Part shown: positions 1-12,629 of the stretch, one piece after another | Layout: each line of letters begins with the position of its first letter | Position numbering within the stretch: position 1 is the first letter of the stretch | The notes under the pieces: generated by a model | The model's database searches: none | What the model was told of the DNA's origin: nothing | What the model saw: the letters and a program-made list of their open reading frames with translations, nothing else | Translations under genes and position numbers: made by a program | Assembly: GCA_963920525.1 (NCBI GenBank) | Contig: OY986439.1 | Location: 212,496,500 to 212,560,499 of the forward strand | DNA length: 64,000 bases | Source: Dichetophora obliterata | Lineage: Eukaryota > Arthropoda > Insecta > Diptera > Sciomyzidae | Direction: 5' to 3'

Positions 1-339
1 TCAACAATATTCTTCAAGTAACACATTAAACATGAAAATATTAACTTTTACTGCATTCTATTCACGGTCATCTTTTCGATAAAATGGTGATATATACACA
101 AAAACTAAAGTTACATTGATAAAGAACAGAGTGACAACGCTGAAAATGTAGTGAAAAGAAATGATGCCATCACCACAAAACACATTTAACAGGAGGGGGG
201 CGGGGGGTGGGGAGGCAAAAATAAGTAGATCACTATAAAGAAGATTTTATATAATCTTAAATAATCGTAATAACTTTAGACACACAACTGCATTCTCAGA
301 GATAAATGGGGACGTTCAAACTGTATAGAGAATTCTAAC
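1..339. other. AT-rich sequence with one G-run cluster; no gene
   Basis: No coding signal is visible. The only notable feature is an isolated block of G-runs at about 192-215 (four runs of four to six G separated by single bases) in otherwise AT-rich DNA. Confidence 0.6.
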
Positions 340-1195
340 ACAAAACTAAGTTTTTTTATTAATAGTCTGGTATGAAAAAATAGATTTTTAGCCATAACTT
401 TTGATTGGAAAGAGATATTGGGGAAATTTTTTCACATAAATTATTTTTGAGACTTGACTTTTTAGTAAAAAATATAAAAACAACATTTTGGAAAAATAAA
501 TTTCGCAAAAAAAAATCAAGGGGTTGTTTTGATGACAAAAACAGTAAAATAATTTTTGCACTTAGCTGGAAGAATTTTTGCAAATAAATGCTATGCCATA
601 TGAAAGGTAGCCAGATGTGCAATTTTTAATTGATTTCATTTTTACAACAAAAACAATTTTTGCGTCATTTTTTGAGTAAAAAGTCAATATTTTGGACCTT
701 TTTTGACATAACCATAAAACATAGTTACACTGACTTAACGGTACAGTTCAACCTATTTTTGTGAAATGATTTTATTAAACTTTTGAACAAAAAAATTTGA
801 ATGAAATATAGTAATGGATAGCGGAGATATTTGCATCGAAAGACCAAACTTTGATTTTCATGTCGTTTTTTTATATTCTCAGGCAACGATGTTTTGTGAA
901 AAAGTCGTTGTACTGAAAATTTCTACAATTTTGAATATATGTGAGTGTTTTTGATGTCAAGATAACAAAACATTTTTAAAATTAAATACACAAAAAACTC
1001 CGATGTTAAAAGTATTATAGTAACAAAATTACCGTTAGTTGAAAAATTTTGCGTGGCAAAAACGAAGTATGTAACATTTTAATCTAGGATGCAGTTAATA
1101 TGTATACCTAGTTTGAGCGAAATCCGTAGAGCCGTTTAAATTTGTATAAAGGCCAAACAAAAAACAAACAAAAAAAAAAACAAACAAACAAACTG
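340..1195 (+). repeat. Dispersed AT-rich repeat, family A, copy 1
   Basis: This stretch matches, in opposite orientation, parts of 9590-9840 and 38060-38760. Shared landmarks are a block around 790-880 (genes absent, text such as GATATTTGCATCGAA) and a block around 890-960 ending in ATATATGTGAGTGTTTTTGA. The 3' end, near 1100-1195, runs into a (CAAA)n/A-rich tail, as is common for non-LTR retrotransposon or SINE 3' ends. No protein homology is visible, so the class of element is not determined. Confidence 0.6.
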
Positions 1196-2157
1196 AAAAT
1201 GAGTTTTATTACTATAGATTTCGTAATTTTTTTTTTAAATTTTTAAGAAAAGACCTTTCTTATTCCTTATTAAAAATGATGCTGTTATCAGCTTGAATTG
1301 TGTTGTGTTGTGTTGAGCCGTAGAGAGTTTAAAATTTGCTGGTGTGTTAATTTACTTAGTATCTTGAACCTTTAAATATTTCAAATTCAGTGTTTGTGCT
1401 GTTATCTGCTCAAGATGTGCTATAATGTGCCAAAAAGCGATTAAAAGATTTCCAGTTAAAATAACTTTCTTATCTCGCTGTATCACAAAAAGACAGTTAA
1501 GACTCTAGCACATTTTTGTTTTAGTTAATAATCAAAAAGTTTGGAACTTATTTCATATAAAATATAAAATCTAAGAAAATTATGTGAAGAAGCTTTTTTG
1601 AAGCTTAAACAATTAATTTTAGTTTGTTGGTAGCAAAACAGGACACAGTTAAGTTTTTCAATTCTTAATTGCGTTGAGTTTCTTAAAACTTTGTTAAAAT
1701 TTAATTTAAGCTTTTGTACAGCGTGACGAATCATTATCCTTGACTATTATTTTAAAATAACAACAAATTTCAAATCTAAAACAAAAACATAAGCTGAAAA
1801 CAACGAGCAAACATTTTAAGCATTATTAATTGTTGACAGACAGTTTGGCAGAAAAGTCAAATATTTCAACAACTTAATTAGGCTTGAGTTGAAAGACAGC
1901 TAAAAGCTTAGCCAGTTTACAGCCCAGGAGCAAGAATAACAACAGCAACAGCTACAGAAACAACAACAGCAATATAAAATGAAAACAACAAAAATTCATT
2001 TTTAAGTAACAGTCATTTTCTGCTTTAAATAAATGTCGACAGGCATCAAATTTAGGTTCAGCGGAACAACGCACTGTGAAATGATTAGTTAAGCTTTACT
2101 AGAAAACTATTTTGGAATATTTTGATCGTTTTGAAAGTTTTTGTATAAAATAAGTAA
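1196..2157. other. AT-rich sequence, nothing recognised
   Basis: Contains a short GTGTT microsatellite near 1297-1317 and a CAACAG-rich patch near 1935-1975. No coding or structural feature could be supported. Confidence 0.6.
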
Positions 2158-2298
2158 TTTTTAAGTTCTACAAGACTATTTCTTATAAACGCCATCAGAT
2201 TATGGAACGCATTACCGAATCGCATAAAATCTATAGTCAGAATAGCAAGTTTCAAACATGCCTTTTTGGAACATTATTCTTCACTGGATATTTACTAG
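2158..2298 (+). pseudogene. C-terminal fragment of a non-LTR retrotransposon reverse transcriptase
   Basis: The reading frame through 2164-2298 ends in a TAG stop and encodes INAIRLWNALPNRIKSIV followed by RIASFKHAFLEH. The pattern (A/V)-I-R-L-W-N-x-L-P-x-x-I-K/R, then about ten residues and S-F-K, is the familiar last segment of reverse transcriptases from Jockey/I/CR1-type LINEs. An in-frame stop at 2155-2157 closes the frame upstream, so only about 46 residues remain. No endonuclease or RT palm motifs are present nearby. This is a dead 5'-truncated copy, or a transferred 3' piece. Which LINE clade it comes from cannot be decided from so little sequence. Confidence 0.72.
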
Positions 2299-4079
2299 GT
2301 AAGCAGTTCTTTTACTCTTTTACTCTCTTTTCTTATTTAAGTCAGCGAAGTTTGGTAAGATTGAAGAGTAACTTTTGTTTGAGTTGACAATAAATTTTTT
2401 GTGACACAAAAGCCTAATTGACCAAGAATAAAAAACAAGCTGCTTGTTACGTGGATGATAGTCTAAAGTATTTAAATTCAAGTGCCTCTAACATGCAACA
2501 AGCCACAAACGTCTTTTTTCCCACACATACTTTGACTATCTATCTATCCAGTGCTGTTCATGTTGTGCATGACTTTGATAGATTATCCTAGGCTAATGAT
2601 CACAAAATGTCGTCGGACTTTCATTCAAATATGAAGGAAGAGCAACCACAGTAAAAAAAACTGCAAAAAAAAAACGACAAAATAGAAAAAAGTCAGCAGA
2701 CAAAGGAGCAGTAAAAAAGTAAGCATTAAGAAAGTATGAAAAAAAATATAACCGCAGTAGATTGCACTCCATTTTCAATGCATTTTTAACAACTGTGCCA
2801 TTAACTGCCATTCCAAACAGCAACGCTGCAGTAGAGCAAGACCATTGAAGTTTGCAGCTAATGTAGTGGAAGTAGAAGTGGAAGAAAACGACGGTGAATG
2901 CTAATTGATGATGAAAAGCAACAAATAATGTTATGCGCAAAAGCTTGTTAGAGCGCCAACACAATCAGACAGACAAGCAGTGATTTTAAGTGATTATGGC
3001 ATACTTTTGGGGGTAAAAAAACAGAAATTAATTAGATAGCGTTTGCAGAAAAAAAACGCGTCAAAGAAAAAATGCTACAAACGTATTTTAATTTACTTTT
3101 GAAAAAATAAAGCATACTTCAGGGGGAGGGCTAATAAAAGCGTTGCTCACTTTTTACTTTTAATTTCCTTGAGTTCTGTACTTAAAACAGAAATACACAT
3201 GAAATTAATTCAGTGCACATTAACATTTTTTATTGCATACTTTAAGAATTCAGAAAACTTTTGTCTGCACTTTCTAATATTCATGATTTTGCTCTTTAAA
3301 GCACATTTTCTGTTAAAAAAAGCATTCAAATTTAATTGATAGCTAGTATAATAAACATTTGTTTTTATTGTTTCTGCAAGATAATATTTTAGCATTTATG
3401 TGTGATAAAAAGAAAAAAAAAATTAAAAATGAACGGTGCCATAAAATGTTACAAAAAAAAAAAAAGGTAAGTATAAGCCTTTGACATATTTACTGAACCA
3501 ATTAAATCTAATAAAATTTGATGAGAATTTTTTGGAGGTAGAAAATATTACTCAAATGAAAATAAATACAAAAAGAAATAAAAAATAACATAGTACATAC
3601 TAGGACTTTCAATCCCGGGATAACGAATCAATTTCTAGTCCCGGAATCCGAGGATTTTATTCATAAAAAAATATAAAACTTCTCAGCAACTGTAAATGCA
3701 AATGCAATGTAAGCAATTTAAAAATCGGAAAAAATCCTTTTTATTTTTGTACACACTCTGAAAGCTTATTTCTTAGTTTGTTTTGGTTGCGATATTAAAA
3801 GACTCTGTTTACTAGGCTGTTTAACTTTCATGGAATTTTGAAAGCATTAATAGTTTTATAACTATGCTGTATTTTTTTTACTATAAAACTTTTAACTAAC
3901 AGCTAACAAGTGCATTTGAATAAGACATTTTGTTTCCTTTTTACATTTTTTTAGAGAGAAATTTATGTTGTTTGTTTTGTTTAAATTATTTACGTGCATA
4001 TTTTTATGTTTATAATAAAGTTAAATATTATATGATATTTTAAATATTTTGAATTTTGGGAAATATAAAAAATGGGTTG
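2299..4079. other. AT-rich sequence, nothing recognised
   Basis: Homopolymer A/T tracts and short CAA-rich patches. A pair of CCCGG-containing motifs near 3614-3652 looks like an element end, but no partner terminus was found. No exon with coding bias is visible. Confidence 0.5.
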
Positions 4080-4985
4080 GGTCCTTTTCGCAGAATTTCA
4101 AAATCTTGAAGAAAAAAATCTTGAAATCAAAATCTTGAAAAAATATAGTGACAAAAAAAAAAAAAATCTTGAAACTCAAAATCTTGAAAAACCTACGCGA
4201 AGAGTGTATTCTTTAATTAGCGCGCGCGGATTCTATGCGTAGGTTTTTCAAGATTTCTTAATTGAAAATTTGACACTATTTCGAAAAGTGTCCAATTTTG
4301 AAAGAAGTATAAAATCTGTTGGATAATGTCAAATTTCGAAAATAATCAAAATAATGAATAATTGTCAAGTCACAAAAATTGTCAAATTTTGAAATAAATG
4401 TCAAATTGTCCAATTATTTCAAAAAGTTTTAAATTTCAAAAAGTGTAAAATATCGAAGAAAGTGTAAAATTTGGAATAAGTGCCAAAATTCGAAAAATTG
4501 TCAAATTTGGAATAAGTGTCAAATTTCGAAAGGTACAAGTCTTGCAAGAAATGTCGTATTTAATTTTGAATAAGTGTCAAATTTCGAAAAGTGACAAATT
4601 TTGCAAAAAAAAGTCAAATTTTAAAAAAATATATGTTCATAAATGAACGAAAAACCACCACGTCCTCGTCGTTTGTCTGAATGACGCTAAGTGTGGGACC
4701 ATAATTACTTAAAAAATTATAATTTTGCCGAAATTTGACATTTGACAAGATGTTTTCGAAATTAGACACTTTCCGTTTTTTTCTCGAAATTATATATTTT
4801 ATTCGAAAGAAACACATTTCTTAAAATTTCAAGATTTTTCAAAGATTTTTTCAAGATTTATGCATATTTTGTGTTTTCTAGATTTCTTTTTTTCAAGATT
4901 TTCATTTCAAGATTATTTTTCAAGATTATTTTTTTCAAGATTTTAGTTGTTTCAAAATTTTGACCTTCAAGCATTCCGACCACTC
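4080..4985. repeat. Foldback-like region built from two short words
   Basis: The left part (4090-4200) repeats the word AAAATCTTGAAA and the right part (4830-4960) repeats its complement TTTCAAGATTTT, so the two ends can pair. The centre (4260-4800) repeats a different word, GTCAAATTTCGAAA(A)GTG, at irregular spacing of about 20 bp. This is consistent with a degenerate foldback or minisatellite element. No exact ends or target duplication were found. Confidence 0.6.
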
Positions 4986-5069
4986 CCAAAAAAAATCATA
5001 GCGTTTTTTATTGAATAATGTTATTATAGCACTTAAATATTGAAAAATTTAGAAAATAGTTTTAATTAA

Positions 5070-5603
5070 CCCTCTAATGCCCCTTTTTAGTTTGAGCTTC
5101 AAATCAGATAATACTGATCAGATTATACTAATTTGGAGACTCTAAATCTAAAGTTCGTTTTCAATGTTAGTTCTTCGTTCATTTTTTACAGGTAAAAATG
5201 TTAAAAGCTTTTTTTAACACCTTGCATTTTGTTTTACATATTTTTGTTTCTCAATTAAAAGAAAAAACAACTTCTTACAAACTAGTAACTTTTGTCACTC
5301 GATCTCACTTCAATTATTGTATTTTTAAATTCTCCGAAAATCGAGTTAAAAATGAGTTAAAAGTTAAAAAGTAATTACTTTGAGTTAAAAATTAATTACA
5401 TTCGTAAAAACATGATCAAACTTCAATTCAAATTGACGTAACTTTCAAACGAAGCATGCTAGCTCAAAGCGAGTAAAACTAAAATGTAGCTTGAATATTC
5501 GTCTAGATTCTTAAAGAAAATAATTTGAAAAATTTTACACAGATTTCAGTTTTATAGCGATCGGCGTTAGCACCGCCTATAGGTGGGCCTGGGCATTAGA
5601 GGG
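5070..5603. mobile_element. TTAA-flanked MITE (piggyBac-type), 534 bp
   Basis: Perfect 13-bp inverted termini, CCCTCTAATGCCC at the left and GGGCATTAGAGGG at the right, lie directly inside TTAA on both sides (5066-5069 and 5604-5607). TTAA target duplication and a CCC-start terminus are the signature of piggyBac-superfamily elements. The interior has no transposase frame, so the copy is non-autonomous. Confidence 0.88.
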
Positions 5604-5607
5604 TTAA

Positions 5608-6685
5608 GGTCCGTAAGGGCTATGATATTTATTAAAACAAAATCATAATACCATAATTGTTATTTTCTTATATAATTTTTTTTCGATCTGGTTTACTCAG
5701 GTGATGTATATTTTTTTAATCATAAAACTTACAAATGTTACCTCTAAAAATACAAAAGAGGATTTTAGAATTCGACTTTTACTTCCAGTTATTGTTGATT
5801 TTTTTTTTAAAGCCTTGTCAACAACCTTTTTTGTAATGCTTTAACATTTACATGAGTACAATGCAATGATGGTGCATTTACGTTACAGTAGATGCTGCAT
5901 GATGACGTACATTTTTTTTAATTTGGTCATAAAACACGTAAACCCACTTTTACTATCGCACAAAAAACTAGTGGGAAAAATAGAAAAACTACTAAGCACA
6001 TCAATTACAAGATGTTTGAAGTTTAAGAAATTAAAAAAAGTTGTAATAAAATTAATACAGTGGGCTCCACAATGCAAAGATACTCTCAAAATACTATGAA
6101 AAAAATATCGTGGTTTTGTGACAAAGTGTAAAAAAACAGATATTTGTTGGAAATGTACTTATAAATATTTTAGTTCTATAAATGCCGTGACATCATTACT
6201 CCTTATATTTTTAAATTATTTTTATGATTAATATTTTAGTAATTTAAGACGGTGCGTTAATATTTTAATTACAATATTTTATTTTATTATTCAATTAACA
6301 ATCTTAAATACTATTAAGAACTTTAAAAATATAAATTAAAAGTTACTTCAAATGAAAAAGAATATGCAAACGAATGTGCCAGCAGTGGTACCATGACTGA
6401 AGAATCAAGTTCTGTCGTTTGCAAATTATATAGAAAAAATAATATGTTTCTGCACAAAGCTAGCGGGTTAGCTAGCAACAAGAAATGTGTATACATAATT
6501 ATTTACATTCATATGTACTATGTAAATAGATACCGTCGATGAGATGAGCTGACAGATCGGCTGATTTTGCGGGAAGTGTTGCTTATATGTTGTTGTTATT
6601 TTTGTGCAGCTATATTATGCATTGCTACAATATAAAGAAACGAACTTTAATGTTGCAAAATACCAATATTTTACCAATGCCCAGT
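5608..6685. other. AT-rich sequence, nothing recognised
   Basis: No coding frame longer than about 75 codons and no repeats beyond simple A/T runs. Confidence 0.6.
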
Positions 6686-8885
6686 GCACAGTGGTTCAGC
6701 GCATTCGACAATTAAAAAAAATCATATGTGTTTTTCTCCGTTTTTCTCACTTTCTCTTATTCTCATAAACTCAAATGAATAAAAAAAAACAACTTTTCAC
6801 CTATCCTCTGGTTAGTCGTTTTTTATTTGCGTTTAAAGTAGAGGTATTAAAGTAGCTGCGATAATCGTGTTTTAAATTTTTAATCGCTCAACCACAGTGA
6901 ATTGCTAGACAAGTTTTTTAACTAATTTTCAAAATATTAACACGAGTTTATTATTATTCAAAATATTAACGAGTGAATAAAAAAGTATTCTTTTCGACAA
7001 TTTTTTTTTGTTCGTTGTTCACTTATGCTATGTTCACACTGAGAGTTTAATGAGCATTTAGAGCATTTACTATACATATTTGTCCCTGTTACTCCTTCAT
7101 TGAGTAAAGGGCATTTCGTAAATGTGGATTTCGTATATGCGAATTTAGCTCTCAGTGTGAACATAGCATTAAACTTTTAGTAATGTGGCCAACTTCGTCT
7201 GATATTGGCAAATATACACGTTTAAGGATATGCATTTTAGGCTTTAAAAAAAACAAATTAACTACCCCTCTCTGCCCCTTTGCTTCTACTACATCGTCAA
7301 GTAGAGAAATCTCCGCTAAAAAGAGCATTCTTTGTGTTGTGAAAGGTACTTGCCAATCGTGTTTCGTTGAGAGAGTTCTTTGCTTAAAACACAAGTGTTT
7401 TGTTTTTATTTGTTATTGTCCTTTGTGTATTTAGATATCAAATTTAAAAAATTTTATCATTGCGTATTAAAATATCGCGCTCAATAAAATTACAGGCTCT
7501 ACGTTAATATGCAGTTTTTCTGGTCTGCAGCTGGCTCAATACCTAAAAAATGTCAGTATTTTGTCAATAAGATGACTGAACATTTTAGCTCAAATTCTAA
7601 ATGTAATTTCGAAAACAACAAAAAGTTTTTTGAGCCAGCCTCTAAAAATTAAATAGCTTGTCAACTGACTCATTTAGAAAAAATTTTAAAAATATCAGTA
7701 AATTTTGCTATAGTTGCAATTGTATTTATTGCAATCTCAAGATTTGAGGATTTTAAAATAGCCTACAACGTATTAAACCTATATTCTAAATTTCATTAAG
7801 TTGTGTTGGAACATGAAAGACGTAGAAACAAAAAAACACACAACTTTTTATTTTAATTAAAGTAAAGATTAGCATTTTGTATGTATTTTCATAAAAATTA
7901 GACTCACAAGTTTAATGTTAAATTTTTGGAAATAACATACTATTATGCTATCAAAAATTTTAAGAATAGAAACTACAATCTACTCTAAACTAGTCTGTTA
8001 AGGAAATGCCGAGGGCACTCTGAAGTAGGGGGCATTTGGAGTCAGATCGTAATGAAATTTTGTATGTTTTTGTAGTTCATCCTATTATCAGCTGATATGG
8101 CCATATTTTTAAACGATTTTTATGATTTTAAAAAATATGTAATTTTCAAGGACATTGTGGAATGAGAAAATGGCGTTATACTTATTGGAAAAAATTCATA
8201 TAATCAATATTTGGGCTAGTACCTATAACTTCATATTGAAATTTTTGCAATATAGTTTTTTGTTTACTTTGTGTCATTTTTGAGGATATTTTAGAGCAGG
8301 ATGAGATGTGATCAGAACAGGACGAAATTTTGTGTAGCTTCATTTCATAATTGTACTAACCGAACTACTTCGTAAGATATTTCATACAATTATTTTTTTA
8401 AAAAATGTCCAAATTTTAAGGACACACCGGAGCAGGAAGACGCAATCAGATCAAAATTTAAAGTTGTAGTTTACATGCTTGTTACAATAACTGTCGAATG
8501 TGCCCTGAGCCAAATCGATGCTATGCACTTTTGAAACTCGCATCGGGCCTAACATATGTAGATGTAAGTAAATATTGTGTAACTTATTGTTTAAATTTAA
8601 TAAATACTAAATATTTGAATTCTAAGTATTTTTTTCTGGTACTCACGAAATTTTATAAAACAAACGTACTGCAATTGTCAAGCCGAAGATTTCAAAATGT
8701 GACTTTTTTTGTGTATGTTCTTAGCCTTATAGAAATCACTAAAATGTACGGATTTATTTCTTAATTGGTTTAGTTAAAGATCGTATATATTTATGAAAAA
8801 ACCTCTAAATTTCAAAACCTTATCTACTATACTTTCCAAGTTAAAGATATTTGACCGCTCCTCCATAGCGGCTGAACCACTGTGC
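6686..8885. mobile_element. Possible 2.2 kb inverted-repeat element
   Basis: The sequence TGCACAGTGGTTCAGC at 6686-6701 is matched by its complement GCTGAACCACTGTGCA at about 8870-8885. The interior from 8000 to 8480 has three degenerate copies of a phrase around GATCAGA...GAAATTTTGT at 200-250 bp spacing. No transposase frame is visible. The 16-bp terminal match in otherwise AT-rich DNA is unlikely by chance, but the flanks show no convincing target duplication. Confidence 0.5.
7025..7169. mobile_element. MITE with TTCACACTGAGAG-type termini, 145 bp
   Basis: Inverted termini ATGCTATGTTCACACTGAGA and its complement flank a 100-bp interior. The terminal repeat is about 21 bp and perfect. It is nested inside the 6686-8885 region. 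The terminus closely resembles the left end of the minisatellite-bearing sequence at 43671. Confidence 0.85.
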
Positions 8886-9589
8886 AGCATAACGATATGA
8901 GCGTGTTGTTGCATTAGCTGCTATCTCTACGATCTGTAGCTCGTTCCTGTAACAAAATCGGCAAGATACCGATTTGTGTGACGTCAGCTGCTATCGATCC
9001 TTAGTTACTGATTTCGTGACAACTAATGCTTCTGTACGTTTAATTAGGTAAAAACTCGGACCGTGATGAAAAAGAACACAAGTCGAGAAGAAAAGTGGCG
9101 AAATTGAGTCGATCAAAAACGAGTTACTGATGACGTCATACGGTTTTTTATTCTTATCGTGAGGCCAAGTATCTTTTCTTTGACTTCCTTTCATAACATT
9201 TACCATATTGCATATAGCCACTGAGTAATAATTCCTTGCAACGCCGTGACGCCTTAAGTGCACCTTTGCCATAGGTCATATTAGCAGCCTCTACTGTCGT
9301 AGAACAATTTAAATTCTCAGAGAGCAACAATTCCATGTAACAATTTGTAATTTTTGTTGCATATGTGTCTCTTTCCATGTACTGATTACGTCAATTTTTT
9401 TATTGTTGTCATGAGACTAAAGAATCAGCCAACCTTTAAAGTCGTGGCATAACTTTTCATAGCTTTTGTACTTAGCGAGTTATAATTACACGCAATGCCG
9501 TGTCGTTCTAAGCTTTCAGTTTTTTTTAACCACGAGCTAAGACGTAACGTTTTCACGGCAAAAAAAATACTTTGGAATATATTTATAAT
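8886..9589. other. Slightly less AT-rich unique sequence, no recognised gene
   Basis: Contains open frames of 74 and 93 codons on the minus strand (8991-9378), but the translation shows no motif I recognise. It may be a decayed element fragment. TGACGTCA-type words occur near 8978 and 9130. Confidence 0.4.
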
Positions 9590-9840
9590 TTGTAAATAAT
9601 ATGAATTGGATGTGTTTTATAAAATGTTTTTTTATAATTACAATATGTAGAAATATATGCAACAGTTTTACCAAAATGTCTGTCCAAGGATGCTGGAAAT
9701 TTATGCAAACTTTTGAAAAATTTTTGTTATGTTGGCATCAAAAACACTCACATATATTCAAAATTGTAGACATTTTCAGAACAACGACTTTTCTATAAAA
9801 CATCCTTAGCTTAGAATGAGAAAAAAACGGGTATACATAT
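9590..9840 (-). repeat. Dispersed AT-rich repeat, family A, copy 2 (partial)
   Basis: Reading the minus strand gives the same order of landmarks as copy 1: a block near 9750-9770 that matches 920-950 inverted, then AACGACTTTTCTATAAAACA (9783 on), also found at 38109. It ends near GAATGAGAAAAAAACG, shared with 38410. Confidence 0.65.
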
Positions 9841-10815
9841 TAAGTGCATCGTAGACTAATGGATTAATTAATTAATAAAAAAAAAAAACATTCAGAAGAG
9901 TGTTACAATAAGAAAGTAAGGCATTTTCCATCCTTTGTAAAAGTTGCAATTTTCTGATAGACAAATTTTATGTAGTAAGAGCTTGCAAGCGCTGTCACAA
10001 AATTGTCAAAAACAAGTTATAACAAATTTTCGAAAATTTTTTTAATATATCAAGTATCTTTATTGAAGCAAGTTATAGACAATCCTTGGCAAAGAGTATA
10101 CTTTCGGCAGCTGTTTGTTCAAATCAAAAACAAATAAATAACTTAAGTTCTTGACATATCACAAAAAGTTGCAAGTTTTACTAAATCGTTGTGAATTCCT
10201 TTTTGTAGTTGTTCTTACTTAGCAAAAATATTTAATACTCTATCAAATTTTTTAACTTGCTCGTTTCAGCTACAAAAGAATGGGAAAAATATATAAATAA
10301 TGATGCTTCTAAATAAATGCTGCAAAAAGACTTTTTTATGACACTGTAAACTGTGTAGGTATGTTAAATACATTCCTGTTACTTGAAATTTGTTCGCCAG
10401 GTTAGGAACCTATCATTTTATATAGATCTTGATTAACACGAAATAATAAAAAAAAAACAAAAATTAACCATAAAATAAAATGGAACTTCCTGCAGTCAGA
10501 ATTTGATGGCATTTAATATATATGGTAGGCTACCTTTTTTACAAAGAAATATGTATGTGCAAACACTGGCTGTATCTTTATGTAAAATCAGCCAGAACAT
10601 AAGAAATATGCTGCAAGCTGATTTTATTTGAACGCTTTATTAGTTATTTAGCCACTAGGGCGCTCAATCCCAAAAGGTTTCCACAAGCCCAGGATTATCG
10701 AGACTACAACAAGTTCGAATTGCGGAATCCCATGGTTGCTTTGGGACTATTAAATGAGAGTTAATAAAAAAATTCATTGAATATTTTTAATATTTGCGAT
10801 ACGGGCATTTTCAAC
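9841..10815. other. AT-rich sequence, nothing recognised
   Basis: No structure found beyond homopolymer runs. Confidence 0.55.
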
Positions 10816-11193
10816 GTAACTCACGCGACATGCGTACGACTTAAAGTTTCGTTTTCTCGGAAGTTTGTATTATTAATGTAAAAAAATGTCTTATGTACAT
10901 AAGTCTTACAAGAAATAGTAATGATATGATCTATCAAAATTGTCGTTCCTGTAACTAATTAAGAATGGCAGTGGTAAATATGGGCGTAACTCACGCGACA
11001 AAAAAAGAAAGTGTGTTTTACAAGCAAGTTTAGATTGTAAAAACTCAGCGAATTTTTCCCATATAATTTGTTTTTAATTTTTAAATAATGGGAAAATAGT
11101 GAAGTTTCATAATAAACCTACTCTAATGATGGACTTTGCTTACTTAACAATATACTGAGTTTCCAAAAAATATTTGCCGTAACTCACTCGACA
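10816..11193 (+). repeat. Three spaced copies of GTAACTCACGCGACA
   Basis: The 15-bp word occurs at 10816-10830 and 10986-11000 without change, and at 11179-11193 with one change. Spacing is 170 and 193 bp. The sequence between copies is not obviously related, apart from AT-richness. It may be the conserved part of an old ~180-bp tandem repeat. Confidence 0.6.
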
Positions 11194-11909
11194 TAACCGA
11201 CGTTACAAAATTTCCTTAAATTTATATTAGGCAATGAAGTAATTCGGTAGTAAAGTAATTATTTTATATAGTAATTTTTTTTTGTAACAAATTTAATATA
11301 TTTTCCTCTGCTTGCCACAACCATTTTTCTATTATCTTTAGCCAATGCCTTCCATTTTTACTAAAACAAAAAGTTTACGAAACATTTACTTAACATTTAC
11401 GAAAAAGAAAAACTACATTTGTGAAAGAGTGCAGACGTTTTAATTAGCATGGTTAACGAATTTATATAGAAATTTCTTAAATTAATAAAATTAAAATGTT
11501 TCTCTTAATAATATCATAAAATAAAAAGTTTTTAATAAGTTTTAGTTTTTGGTCACGGTAGACTTTTTTCTGGAAATGATCATATATTTATTTAATACTT
11601 TCAAAAGCCATTAAAACAAAATTCCATTCAGTTAGTAGGAATATATTATGAACTCAATAAACGTAAAAACGTGTTTTCAGTAACGTCATAATTCACAAAA
11701 CCTTTTAAAACAAGCAGGTATTTTCTACGATATTTAAAAAACAAATTTTATATTCAAAATCTATTATTGTATAAATGTTATCACTTTATTTAAAACTGAT
11801 AGCTGAAGGCCTTAGTTGCTATGCTGTTTAAACTTATTAAAATCTTTGTAATTTATTACTATATTTTAATTGAAATAAAAAAAAAAAAAAAAAAAAAATT
11901 CACAAAACC
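11194..11909. other. AT-rich sequence ending in a long A tract
   Basis: Nothing recognised. An uninterrupted run of about 22 A ends at 11898, just outside the left end of the next element. Confidence 0.6.
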
Positions 11910-12629
11910 TTAAGGCCCAACCATGATATGCTTAAGCAAAAAAAAAGTTTCAGAGCAAAAGCACGCACTTTCACAGCATTATATGAAGTCGCCTAAGTTT
12001 TGTCAAAGCATTCCTTTCGTTCAGTTTTTCAACTTTCGTTTACTTTTTGAATCTTGAAAGAGAGCGCTTGACATCGTAGTTTGCTAAGCAGAATAGGGTT
12101 GCTAACAGTATTGAGAATGTGTTTAATAAAAATGTTTCTATTTGCATGCCAGATTTTTCAATGAAAAATAATGTTTTATTTTGCTTATGTCTATTCAAGC
12201 AAATTATGGAAAATTTGTATCTTTTTGCTGTGAAATTTTACGTTTACCACAGCTTATAAGCCAATGAGCGCAATAAACATATTTTTTGTGTTAGCTGATG
12301 GCAACCCTTTTTAACATATGTATACAAATTTTTTTTTTATCTGTCAATTGAAAAAAAAATACGTTAATTTATTGATTCAAAACACCGTGTTACACACATT
12401 CTGTCCTATGAACCAAATTTACTTTTTCGGAAAGGGGATAAAAAATAAAAATACACGTGTATCGGCGATTTTCATGTACTCGTCAGAATTTTTTTTTTTA
12501 AGTTTGAAGTATATATTTTTTTTAATGTTTATCGTTTTTTTTAAGGTTTCAGTTCGTTAAAAAAACAATTTTTTTATTACTTTTGTTTTATAAAAATAAA
12601 GAATTGTTACATTAAAAATTTTAATGTTT

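Noticed and set aside
2202..2387. ATG-initiated frame that looks like a first exon with a GTAAGC donor at 2298
   Set aside because: The frame one base over encodes a clear reverse-transcriptase C-terminus ending in a stop at the same place, which explains the open sequence better.
2593..2964. 123-codon minus-strand frame rich in Phe and Cys
   Set aside because: Low-complexity translation of A-rich DNA; no family resemblance.
6686..8885. Transib-like identity for the element with CACAGTG near its ends
   Set aside because: CACAGTG resembles a Transib terminus, but it is two bases in from the matched ends, the 5-bp flanks do not match well and no transposase is visible.
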